A stretch of 17,329 nt of DNA from assembly GCA_002349565.1 (NCBI GenBank), contig DEDN01000031.1, positions 1-17,329 of the forward strand, read 5' to 3'. Both the position numbers and the translations under genes were made by a program. Source of the DNA: Alphaproteobacteria bacterium UBA2903 (GTDB taxonomy: Bacteria > Pseudomonadota > Alphaproteobacteria > CAAGCB01 > CAG-977). The notes under the pieces are model-generated. The model was not told where the DNA came from, did no database searches, and worked only from the letters and a program-made list of their open reading frames with translations. Below are positions 1-6,493 of this stretch, one piece after another. Positions within the stretch are counted from its first letter, which is position 1; the number at the start of each line of letters is the position of its first letter.

Positions 1-1748
1 TTTTATCCCGTCAAAATACGCGGCGTTGTACGGAACTATTTTATCCGTTTTCAACGTTCCCGTTCCGGTGATCCGCATGGTAAAGCTGTTAGCAATCTGC
101 ACTTCATTAACGGAAAGATCGGAATTGATAATCATATGGGATGTTGGTTGTTGGGATACAGAGCCGCTTGACAAACGCAGTTTTTTTATGGACGAACCCG
201 CCGCCAATTTTAAATTTGACATATCGAGGGTGTCGCTGTCGCTCAATAAAGCATCGACTTCACCGACATTCAATTGTCCGCTGAACGACCAGTCGGAACC
301 AGCGTCAAGGAGTAATGTGTCGCCTTTCATGTCGCCCGTGAAATGACCGTACAGGTTCAAATTGCCGTTCAGCAAACCGTTGCCCGTGCCGTCAATGTTT
401 TTCAATGTCAGACTGGCGTCTTTATCAACAGAGATTTGACCGATATCATTTGCTTTAATATTATCGGCGACAATGGTGTTTTCCCCGTTGAAAGTAGCTG
501 AAGCGATACCTTGAAATTCAAACGCGGTATCCCGTTGCGTCGTCGATATTCTGGCGTTTGTAAAATCAACATCGTTGTGAAAAAAAGCCTTCGTTCCCGA
601 AAAATTCAAAGAAACGTCCTTGATTTCTATCTGATATGCCTTGTTTCCACTGAAATACACGGTTCCGTCCGATGATTTTCCGCTTGTCCGGAAAGTGACC
701 GCGGAGCCGTTCGCGCCCGTAATTTGGTTGACGGAAAAAGTGGTGTCGCCGTTGGCGGCATACAGATCAACGTCCAGCGTGCCGTTCACGTTGATATTCG
801 TCGCCGTAATCGAATTTTCCGCGCTCAGCGTTGAATTGGTCAGGTTCAACACATTCCCGTTGTACCCTTCTCCGGTCGTTACGGAAAAATTGCCGTTTGA
901 TTTGATTTTAACCTTGTCGAAACTGGCGTTGAACCAGCTCAGATACAATTCATTAGCCATCAGGGTGTGTCCGTCCCCGTTGACGGTCATATTACTTTTT
1001 AGAGCAACTTTCGATATGTTGTTCGCATCAACCGTCAGGTTCAAAGTGCGCGGACGAGCCTCGGCACTCCCGTCGCCCAAGGATAGCGTGACATTTTCCG
1101 ACGACTGGTCGATTTGAATGTTTCCGTTCCAATTCCAGCTTTCCGCCGCCGGCATTTCGATTGTGACGTTTTTCAGACTACCAGAAAAAACAGAATCTTT
1201 GTCATAGAAACTAAGTTTGCTGTTTTGCAGGTTTCCCTGAACGCTTCCACCCAAAAACCAAAGCTCTTTGTCTTCCAAATTCCATGTGCCAGCACCGCTG
1301 CCGTCGGAGCTTTTCAAAATCAGTTTTTCATCGGTATAAATTCTGTTTTTATAGGCTGGGCGTACGCGGTTCTGTAAACCCCGGAAACATTGTCGGCGTA
1401 AATCGTCGTCGTTCCGTCAAATCTTACGTTATTATTAAACACAAACGACAAACCGTAATTTTTAAAGGTCACGTCCTTGGCGACGCCTGAAAACGATGCT
1501 GTATTCACATTGTCCAGAATTCCGTTTGTAAATTTGGCATTTGAACGACCCGACAGCGCGCCGCCCTGCATCGTGCCGTTCATAACGAGGTTCGCGTCGT
1601 TTGTAATATTAAGGTTGATATTTGAAACCGTCGCGGCGTCGAATGTGACATCTCCGGCGACGGTCATTGTGTTGTCGCCTTCGCCGGTGACCGTTCCGAT
1701 CATCGTAATGTTTTTCAGAGTGCCGTTCCCCGAAATTTTTATGGGACG
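1..1748 (-). pseudogene. Body of a beta-solenoid, autotransporter-like surface protein (5' part displaced, internally frameshifted, runs off window)
   Basis: On the minus strand the frame is open from just after a TAG at 1749-1751 down to about 1346. It then continues in the -1 frame with no stop to base 1, so the protein extends beyond the window. The product is rich in Asn, Gly, Thr, Ser and Asp. It contains loosely repeated blocks, such as a segment around 1440-1400 (FDGTTTIYADNVSG) that resembles one around 490-450 (FNGENTIVADNI). This pattern is typical of right-handed beta-solenoid passenger domains of autotransporters and related surface proteins. There is no start codon or signal peptide at its 5' end. 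The missing N-terminus matches the opposite-strand fragment that starts at 1847. No transporter domain is visible because the 3' end lies outside. The family assignment rests on composition and repeat style, not on a specific named domain. Confidence 0.7.
1346..1350 (-). other. Frameshift site in an A5 homopolymer within the surface-protein gene
   Basis: Upstream of this run the minus-strand solenoid frame reads ...SGVYRTAYAQPIK and then meets a stop near 1320. Downstream, the -1 frame reads RIYTDEKLILKSSDG and stays open for about 440 codons. An internal repeat comparison (ISVDKDASLTLKNIDGTG near 430) supports the -1 frame from about this point. Adding one A to the run, or to the A5 run at about 1325-1329, would restore one continuous frame. 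It may be a real mutation, a homopolymer sequencing error, or a slippage-based switch. Confidence 0.6.
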
Positions 1749-2119
1749 CTAGACTTTTTGCATAGCACTCCGCGGTTTTCTTTGCAAATACATTCTTTGT
1801 TTTTCCTTAAATTTAGCGTCCATTTGTTTTATTAGGGGAAAAATCCATGAAGCTGTCGAAAACCGCTTTGCGTGAACTGTCCGCGAAATACCGTGCTGTA
1901 TTGATGAAATGCGCGCTGATGAATATGATGATTTTTGCGGGCGCGCTGATGCCGCAGACGGCAAACGCCTATTTAAATTTCAACGACACTACGATAATTG
2001 TGGATAACAATTCAACGCTTGACACTTCTCGATCTGTCAATGAAATCGCGTTCAATGCATCCGAACAGTATGTTTTGGACGGTGCAAACAATTCCCTGTC
2101 GGCTGTCGACAATGGTCCC
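1743..2119. other. Inverted segment bounded by GGGAC/GTCCC carrying the 5' end of the surface-protein gene
   Basis: The 377-bp segment contains the leader, ribosome binding site, signal peptide and first 91 codons on the + strand. The rest of the gene is on the - strand and starts at its left border. Inverting the segment at the 5-bp inverted pair GGGAC (1743-1747) and GTCCC (2115-2119) yields codons GGT CCC ATA AAA ATT TCG, in frame across the junction. No longer inverted repeat was found at the borders. The mechanism, recombinase-driven switch or illegitimate rearrangement, is therefore undecided. Confidence 0.6.
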
Positions 2120-2227
2120 TTTGATGTTAGAACGAATTTGCGAAGAGTGTCGCAGGTGGGAGGGACGCGGCACGGGTGCCAATATTTGCATGGGATCACT
2201 GCGTCGCGGCTTCGCCGCTCCTCGTGA
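1847..2227 (+). pseudogene. N-terminal fragment (signal peptide plus first solenoid residues) of the autotransporter-like protein, inverted relative to its body
   Basis: ATG at 1847 follows AGGGG at 1834-1838 with 8-nt spacing. The first 41 residues form an extended signal peptide: a long basic n-region (KLSKTALRELSAKYR), a hydrophobic core (MMIFAGALM) and an AxA-like cleavage site (TANA before YLNF). Residues 42-91 are Asn/Asp/Thr-rich solenoid-type sequence ending VDNGP. After residue 91 the composition changes abruptly to low-quality sequence, reading through a dispersed repeat to a stop at 2225-2227. The switch coincides with GTCCC at 2115-2119, the complement of GGGAC at 1743-1747 where the opposite-strand body begins. 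Joining the two at this pentamer gives an uninterrupted in-frame protein. The export role is well supported by the signal peptide. The ORF as it stands is almost certainly not functional. Confidence 0.75.
2168..2201 (+). repeat. Palindromic intergenic repeat, copy 1
   Basis: This is a ~34-bp element containing the perfect hairpin GGCAC-GG-GTGCC. It repeats at 2306-2339 with three transitions (A/G, T/C, T/C). It is followed at 2202-2228 by a second hairpin, GCGGC-TTC-GCCGC, bracketed by ATCAC and GTGAT. The arrangement resembles dispersed REP-like intergenic elements. Confidence 0.75.
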
Positions 2228-2305
2228 TTTCGATATTATATTGATATTAAATAAAGAATCGCAATTGCGAACCCGCAAGGCGGGTGAAGCAATCTCGGGA
2301 TAGGT

Positions 2306-2339
2306 CGGCACGGGTGCCGATATTTGCACGGGATCACCG
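2306..2339 (+). repeat. Palindromic intergenic repeat, copy 2, at the end of the phage cassette
   Basis: Second copy of the 34-bp element, including GGCACGGGTGCC. Its last bases overlap the stop codon of the o-spanin gene (2334-2336). Between the two copies (about 2262-2295) lies a related hairpin, CCCGC-AAG-GCGGG, inside a GCAATTGCGAAC...GAAGCAATCTCG context. No gene is seen between 2228 and 2333. Confidence 0.75.
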
Positions 2340-2555
2340 TGCGCACAATCGGTCATACACGATATTGTTCGCATCAATCTGCCGAATTGTTTGCGCGGTG
2401 TCGCGGTCGTAATCGGCATAAATCGGCAGATACAGCTCACAAAACCCGCCGCCTGTAAGTGTCGTGCAGCCGCTTGACAGCAGCAGGATTGTCCAAATCG
2501 GCACGCGCTTTGCGCGCCATCGCCTCGGCTTTTGATTTTTTGTCGGCTGTTTCAT
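2334..2555 (-). CDS. Outer-membrane spanin (Rz1-like lipoprotein)
   Basis: Predicted o-spanin, the outer-membrane lipoprotein that joins an i-spanin to disrupt the outer membrane in the last step of lysis. The 73-aa product has a basic N-terminus, a short hydrophobic stretch (VPIWTILLLSSG) and a Cys at residue 30 in a lipobox-like LLSSGC. Position -3 is Ser, so the lipobox is imperfect. The remaining ~43 residues (FCELYLPIYADYDRDTAQ, then a helix ending YDRLCAR) follow the style of many phage Rz1-type proteins. Most of the gene lies inside the i-spanin gene in another frame, the classical Rz/Rz1 arrangement. I chose ATG at 2555, preceded by AAAAGG, over an upstream in-frame GTG at 2579. Confidence 0.72.
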   Translation of the reverse strand: MKQPTKNQKPRRWRAKRVPIWTILLLSSGCTTLTGGGFCELYLPIYADYDRDTAQTIRQIDANNIVYDRLCAR

Positions 2556-2649
2556 TTTTTTCCTTTTGCCGTCCCGCACGAAAAGCGAAAATCATTCCGC
2601 CGATCAGCAGGACGGCTTGAACTGTCAAAACAACGGTCAAATCAGACAT
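2437..2649 (-). CDS. Inner-membrane spanin (Rz-like)
   Basis: Predicted i-spanin of 70 aa. An N-terminal membrane segment at residues ~5-23 (VVLTVQAVLLIGGMIFAF) is followed by a charged helical region of about 45 residues, rich in Lys, Glu and Ala, ending RRRVL. That is the usual layout of short Rz-like proteins anchored in the inner membrane with a periplasmic coiled region. The ATG overlaps the stop of the upstream membrane-protein gene (ATGTCTGA). The o-spanin gene starts within it in a different frame. Assignment rests on topology and context (endolysin upstream, nested lipoprotein gene), not on a strongly conserved motif. Confidence 0.65.
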   Translation of the reverse strand: MSDLTVVLTVQAVLLIGGMIFAFRAGRQKEKNETADKKSKAEAMARKARADLDNPAAVKRLHDTYRRRVL

Positions 2650-2833
2650 TTGTCTGCTTACCGTCGCTGATTTTGGCGTTGACGATGGACAGCACGTCCA
2701 GCACTTTCACGACTTTTGCCAATACGGCGTCGTCTTTTTGCGTCGGCGTCGCTTTGACGATGACGGACGCCGCCGCCACAACCGTTCCGAACCAAAACAG
2801 CAGCGTTTCAAAGATTTGTCCCAAGTTTTCCAT
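2642..2833 (-). CDS. Small membrane protein of the lysis cassette, possible holin
   Basis: 63-aa protein with one hydrophobic segment (residues ~6-23, IFETLLFWFGTVVAAASVIV), then a polar linker (KATPTQKDDA) and an amphipathic helix (VLAKVVKVLDVLSIVNAKI). Small proteins of this pattern are common beside phage endolysin genes and are often labelled holin-like. The ATG at 2833 is preceded by AGGAAAA. The gene overlaps the end of the endolysin gene by 26 bp and the start of the i-spanin gene by 8 bp. A longer in-frame start at 2875 lies deeper inside the endolysin gene and is less likely. Either this protein or the one at 3305-3469 may be the actual holin. Confidence 0.6.
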   Translation of the reverse strand: MENLGQIFETLLFWFGTVVAAASVIVKATPTQKDDAVLAKVVKVLDVLSIVNAKISDGKQTNV

Positions 2834-3308
2834 GTTTTTTCCTTTCGTGTAACAATAAATCGGGGCGGAAATCAACCCGCCCCGTCACAAACAATTCGGC
2901 TTCGCGCTTTCGGCGCAGTTTCAAGCCTTTCCACACATAGCCGCCCGCGTAAACCCAGCGCATCAGCTCTTGCGGCACTTTGTCGTAAGCCCCGCCGTTC
3001 AGCACGCGCAGCAAGGTCGAACCCGCGAAATTCCGCCGCCCGATGTTGAAAGCAAACGAAATCAGCGCGTCTTTTTGATATTGCTTCAGCGGCACTTTGA
3101 CCAGTTCCGCCACCGCATTTTCGGCTTCGGCAACATCTTGACGCAGCAATTCCTCGGCTTTTTCTTCGCTGACGCCCGCGGGAAAGCTTTCGCCGCCTTT
3201 GACCACGTGACCGTAGCCGATTGTGCGCCTGCCCGCGACACAAGTATATTCCAGCGGCACAAAGCTTTCGAACGTTTTGAGCATTGCCAGCCCTTTTTTG
3301 CTTATCAC
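2808..3308 (-). CDS. Phage endolysin, GH24 (T4-type) lysozyme
   Basis: 166-aa muramidase predicted to cleave the beta-1,4 bond between MurNAc and GlcNAc in peptidoglycan during lysis. The family signature is clear: Glu14 in KTFESF, Cys23 in place of the T4 Asp20, and Thr29 in RRTIGYGH. The spacing of 9 and 6 residues equals that of the T4 catalytic triad. Later motifs also fit (QYQKDALISFAFNIG, residues ~97-111, and the GLKLRRKREAELF block near 128-140). Cys in the second position is common in phage members. Translation starts at GTG 3308, which overlaps the TGA of the upstream gene (GTGA), implying coupling. There is no signal peptide or SAR-type N-terminal hydrophobic segment, so export would need a holin. 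The C-terminal ~25 residues are basic and not part of the core. Confidence 0.95.
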   Translation of the reverse strand: MISKKGLAMLKTFESFVPLEYTCVAGRRTIGYGHVVKGGESFPAGVSEEKAEELLRQDVAEAENAVAELVKVPLKQYQKDALISFAFNIGRRNFAGSTLLRVLNGGAYDKVPQELMRWVYAGGYVWKGLKLRRKREAELFVTGRVDFRPDLLLHERKKHGKLGTNL

Positions 3309-3469
3309 GCGCGTTCCCCTTGATTTTTAAACAGAAAGTAGACGCGCCCGACCGCATAAACCAGCGTCGCTATGCCGATAAGGAAACCGACGTATTCGTT
3401 AAACACGCCAATCCACGCGGGCGCGGTCAATCCGATGCCGACCGCGCCTGCTTCTTTGACATTTTGCAT
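3305..3469 (-). CDS. 54-aa single-pass membrane protein, holin candidate
   Basis: This short gene lies between the internal virion protein gene and the endolysin gene. ATG at 3469 follows a strong GGGAGGGG ribosome binding site. The product has a mildly hydrophobic N-terminal part (AGAVGIGLTAPAWIG), then one convincing membrane helix (residues ~27-47, YVGFLIGIATLVYAVGRVYFL), and ends with a charged tail (FKNQGERA). Its stop overlaps the GTG of the endolysin gene. Location directly before the lysozyme and single-pass topology fit a small podoviral (class II or III-like) holin. No family-specific motif is visible, so the function is inferred. Confidence 0.7.
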   Translation of the reverse strand: MQNVKEAGAVGIGLTAPAWIGVFNEYVGFLIGIATLVYAVGRVYFLFKNQGERA

Positions 3470-3480
3470 TTTCCCCTCCC

Positions 3481-3870
3481 CTACATAAACGCATCCAACA
3501 AAGACAAAGAATACTTCAGCCGCGCCGCTTTTTTCTCCGCCCTTGCCTTGCGCAAAGTTCTGCGCGCTTCGTCAGCAGCTTGTTTTTTGTTGAAATCCGC
3601 CTCTTGTTCCGTTTTCAAATCGTTGTACAACAGCGCGTCGTCATAGGAAGCCGCCGTAACGCCCGAAGCCCCGATATTTGCCAAATTTCTGCCGCGCTCT
3701 TCGGCGTTTTCGCGGCGCAACTTCTTTTCGTCCCACGCATTTTTTTCCAGCAAGGATCGGGCTTCGTCCCGTGCATCGCGGTAGGCAAGCTTTGCATTTT
3801 TCCAATCCTGCCGAATGGTCAGAATTTTGGATGTTGTTCCGACCGCTTCTTTTATTTTTTTCGTATCCAT
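3481..3870 (-). CDS. Putative internal virion (T7 gp14-like) structural protein
   Basis: 129-aa, highly charged, mostly helical protein. The centre (residues ~66-90) contains NIGASGVTAASYDDALLYND followed by an Ala/Arg/Lys-rich helix. Many podoviral and siphoviral virion proteins of the gp14/lumen type share a block of the form ASGVxxxGSPxDxLxxN ahead of a helical tail, and this copy matches in outline without the GSP. ATG at 3870 is preceded by AGGAGG and starts 9 nt after the tail tubular protein B stop. The position directly after tail tube protein B is where T7-like phages carry internal core proteins. At 129 aa it is short for gp14 (about 196 aa in T7) and lacks a membrane-like N-terminus. 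A generic virion structural protein is the safe reading. Confidence 0.55.
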   Translation of the reverse strand: MDTKKIKEAVGTTSKILTIRQDWKNAKLAYRDARDEARSLLEKNAWDEKKLRRENAEERGRNLANIGASGVTAASYDDALLYNDLKTEQEADFNKKQAADEARRTLRKARAEKKAARLKYSLSLLDAFM

Positions 3871-3879
3871 TTCATCCTC

Positions 3880-5874
3880 CTATATTTTGCTTGCCGCCAC
3901 CGCGGGAAACACGCCCAGAATCGTCAAAGGCAGCGGCTGTTTTTGTTCGATTCGGACAGACACGCCGTTCCCCCACCCGCCGGAATAAGCGACCTTTTTG
4001 TCGCCCGTAAACAACGCGGGAGCTTTTCCCATCACATCGTTCGTCTGGCGAAAAGACTGCCGTTCCCCCGCTTTTTCAATACCGATCTCAAATCCGATGC
4101 TTTTGTACAAACGCACCAGCACGGCAACGACGCGCTTTTTGGCGGCTTCGCCCTCGACGCCGTTTGACAAAGGCATCGTTTGCAGCACCGACGCAAAAGG
4201 CAGCCCGACATGGACGACGCTTGCCGCCGTATCCAATGCAATTTTGCCGTCCTTGACCGTTTTTTCGTTCTGCACTGCACCGTCCGCCAAAACGGCGACC
4301 GTCTGCCCCTCCAAGTATTCAAGCCCAGAAATGACGGACACTTTGTCGCCGTGATAGGACGCGCCGCAATCCACGAAAAAAGCTTCCTTGGAATCCTGCG
4401 CGTCTTCGGGCAGTCCCGTTTCCATAACCTCGATATAGCGGACGGTTTGCCCGTTGATGACGCGGCGGACGATCAGATAAAGCTCGTCTTTTTCACCGTT
4501 TGCGGTCGGCAAAGCCGCAATGCTTTCGACAATTCCGTTTTCCGTTTGAAACGTGTGCCATGCGGAAACGGACTCTTCGGCTTCGTAAGTCAGCCCCGCC
4601 AGCTTGCCGTTTTTCAGCAAACACCACACCACGGGAACAGGTTCCTGCTGCAAAGTCATTTCTTTGATGCCGCCGAACGTCATGTGCGCCGCCAAAGTCG
4701 TTACATCCCGCGCAACATAGTCGTCCGAATTGCTGTCATACTGAAAGGCGCGCACTTTTCTGCCGTAATGCTGAACGAACAAAGTCGCATGACTGACCTT
4801 GACGGGCTGAACAGCTTCGCTGCCGAACGTCGAATGCCTCTGCACTTTGACGTTTAAAGGAAGCGACGAATCTCCGCCCGTCGCCGTCAGCGTAAAATCC
4901 GCGCCGACCGTGCCGATAGCCAAAGCCCGCCCCGACGACAACCAGCAAATATCGTTGATCTGATCTGACGACAATTCGCATCCGTAACCGTATTCCGCCG
5001 TTACGCTCGCATCGGCGGCGGTCGGGGAAAAGACCTCGTATTGTCCGACTTTCGACCTGTAAACGCCGTTTCCCTTTCCCAAAACAAGCCTTTGTTCAAA
5101 AAACGTCACCGCGTTTGCGTACCCTGTCGTTTGTGAAAACACGCCCAACTGCCAAAACTTTGTCGCCGACGCCGCCAAAAAAGGATAACCGTCCGTCCCG
5201 ACCGCTTTGACAACGATTGGGCTGACATATTCCGCAATTGTCGCACAGCCCCATTGCACATCGGGTTTGTTCGCATGCATCAAACGCACCTGACGTCCGA
5301 CATCGGTCGCTTTGAACAGCGCCGCCGAAGCCGTCAAAGTCATTGATCCCGACACCGCCGACGGCGTAATCGAAATATTGCCTGCGTTGACGGGCAAATA
5401 CGGACCGTCAATCATTGTAAAATCCGCCAGCCGCCAATCGGTTTCCGAATAGCGGGTCAACGTTTTCAGCGGAAAATTTTTATGCGCGATAAAGACAACA
5501 TCGCCCGACTGGGAAAAGTACAATCCGTCCAAATCGGATTCCGCGTACGGTGTTTCAATTTCATACGGAACGCCGTTTTTTGCCACCGCCCGCCCGTGAT
5601 TGAAAAAACGAACGGACTTGTCCCCGAACTCCAGCAAATACGCCTGTGTCACAGAAAACTGAAAAGCGTACAGACGTGCTTTTTTGTTGCTGTTTTTGAC
5701 GGCGGAAACAAAGCGCGTCCCTCCGCGTCTGGAAACGGGTCCCTGCACCGACGGAATAAAATTCTGCAAGATTCGGCACGCGCCTCCGTATTCTTCGGTA
5801 TCGATGCGCCCGCTCATCAAAGCGGAAATTTCGCCCGTATTGAAACGGACAAATCCCAAAGTATCCGACATCAT
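3880..5874 (-). CDS. Tail tubular protein B-like (T7 gp12-type nozzle) protein
   Basis: 664-aa tail protein expected to form the nozzle at the tip of a short podoviral tail. The N-terminus shows the hallmark pattern of this family: FNTGEISALMSGRIDTEEY, then CRILQNFIPSVQGPVSRRGGTRFV (residues ~10-60), corresponding to the widespread 'GELSPxLxGRxDxxxY...GCxxxxNFxxxxxGxxxRRxGTxFV' start. The C-terminus (PLPLTILGVFPAVA) also resembles the family ending. T7 gp12 is somewhat longer (about 794 aa), while many prophage versions are near this size. The ATG overlaps the tail tubular A stop as ATGA; a second ATG follows immediately, so initiation at 5871 is possible. The frame is intact throughout, with no sign of decay. 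Confidence 0.9.
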   Translation of the reverse strand: MMSDTLGFVRFNTGEISALMSGRIDTEEYGGACRILQNFIPSVQGPVSRRGGTRFVSAVKNSNKKARLYAFQFSVTQAYLLEFGDKSVRFFNHGRAVAKNGVPYEIETPYAESDLDGLYFSQSGDVVFIAHKNFPLKTLTRYSETDWRLADFTMIDGPYLPVNAGNISITPSAVSGSMTLTASAALFKATDVGRQVRLMHANKPDVQWGCATIAEYVSPIVVKAVGTDGYPFLAASATKFWQLGVFSQTTGYANAVTFFEQRLVLGKGNGVYRSKVGQYEVFSPTAADASVTAEYGYGCELSSDQINDICWLSSGRALAIGTVGADFTLTATGGDSSLPLNVKVQRHSTFGSEAVQPVKVSHATLFVQHYGRKVRAFQYDSNSDDYVARDVTTLAAHMTFGGIKEMTLQQEPVPVVWCLLKNGKLAGLTYEAEESVSAWHTFQTENGIVESIAALPTANGEKDELYLIVRRVINGQTVRYIEVMETGLPEDAQDSKEAFFVDCGASYHGDKVSVISGLEYLEGQTVAVLADGAVQNEKTVKDGKIALDTAASVVHVGLPFASVLQTMPLSNGVEGEAAKKRVVAVLVRLYKSIGFEIGIEKAGERQSFRQTNDVMGKAPALFTGDKKVAYSGGWGNGVSVRIEQKQPLPLTILGVFPAVAASKI

Positions 5875-6428
5875 ATCCTCGCTTCCAGCCAGCCGCGCTG
5901 AGTATAGCCGTCCTGCGCGCCTTCCATGGCGGACGCCGTTTTCGCCTGCTGCACAAAAGCCTGATATTCCTTGTTCAGCGTTTCCTTCAAAGCAACCGAT
6001 GCCGTCAGCGGAACGGCAAGCTCCGCCGCCAGCTTCAAAGCCAGAGCCTCGACAAACATCGGGTCGAAAAACGCTGTGTCTTCAACGCGCGCAATACCGA
6101 CAAAGCGCAGTATCGGCGCGTTATATAAAACGTTTTGCCCCTCGACTTGATAAGGTTCTTCGTCTTCCGTCCGCCAAACGCGCAAACAGTCGGCGGGCAA
6201 CCCGAACCTGTATTCGTAACCGTACAGCGGCTTGTCTTTCAGCGGAGCCAACGCGTAACGCTTCAGCGCGAACCGCCACGGATACGACCGCAGCACAAAG
6301 TCGCGCGTATCGGCATACAACGCTTTGCAGTATCGGGCGGCTTTCGTATCGTCATTCAGCGACGACAGCACCGGTTCATCGCCGATCTTCGACAAAGCGC
6401 GATTGCACAAAGCAACGATCGAAGTCAT
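5871..6428 (-). CDS. Tail tubular protein A-like (T7 gp11-type) protein
   Basis: 185-aa tail adaptor expected to sit between the portal and the nozzle. The N-terminus, MTSIVALCNRALSKIGDEPV, and the following block with ARYCKALYADTRDFVLRSYPW (residues ~31-51) match the conserved 'ICNxALxxIG...A..C...Y...R...L..YPW' pattern of gp11-type proteins. A later LPADCLRVW motif (~76-84) also fits. The ATG at 6428 is preceded by AGGAAAGG, about 20 nt after a hairpin/T-run that follows the capsid gene. A longer open frame upstream (to 6665) lies inside the capsid gene and is not used. Downstream it overlaps the tail tubular B gene by ATGA. Confidence 0.92.
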   Translation of the reverse strand: MTSIVALCNRALSKIGDEPVLSSLNDDTKAARYCKALYADTRDFVLRSYPWRFALKRYALAPLKDKPLYGYEYRFGLPADCLRVWRTEDEEPYQVEGQNVLYNAPILRFVGIARVEDTAFFDPMFVEALALKLAAELAVPLTASVALKETLNKEYQAFVQQAKTASAMEGAQDGYTQRGWLEARI

Positions 6429-6450
6429 CTTTTTTTTCCTTTCCTGTAAT

Positions 6451-6483
6451 AAAAAAACGGCGGCGGAGATTTCTCCCCGCCGC
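6451..6483 (-). terminator. Intrinsic terminator-like hairpin after the capsid gene
   Basis: On the minus strand a GC-rich stem (GCGGCGG...AGA paired with TCTCCGCCGCCG, one bulged base, AA/T loop) is followed by seven T's. It starts about 11 nt after the capsid stop and ends about 23 nt before the tail tubular A start. T7 has its main late terminator at the equivalent place, just after gene 10. Confidence 0.75.
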
Positions 6484-6493
6484 TTGATGAAAG

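Noticed and set aside
1320..1350. Programmed -1 ribosomal frameshift in the surface-protein gene
   Set aside because: No canonical X XXY YYZ heptamer is in the correct frame, no stimulatory structure is evident, and the gene is also disrupted by an inversion, so decay or error is more likely.
2168..2339. The repeat pair as phage attachment sites
   Set aside because: Both copies lie on the same side of the cassette. No similar sequence was found at the other end (10066-10186), and there is no integrase.
2168..2339. CRISPR array
   Set aside because: There are only two copies, about 104 bp apart, with a different hairpin element between them rather than uniform spacers.
2012..2440. 142-codon minus-strand frame across the repeats
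   Set aside because: It runs through both dispersed repeats and the antisense of the signal-peptide region. The protein similarity between its two halves only reflects the DNA repeat.
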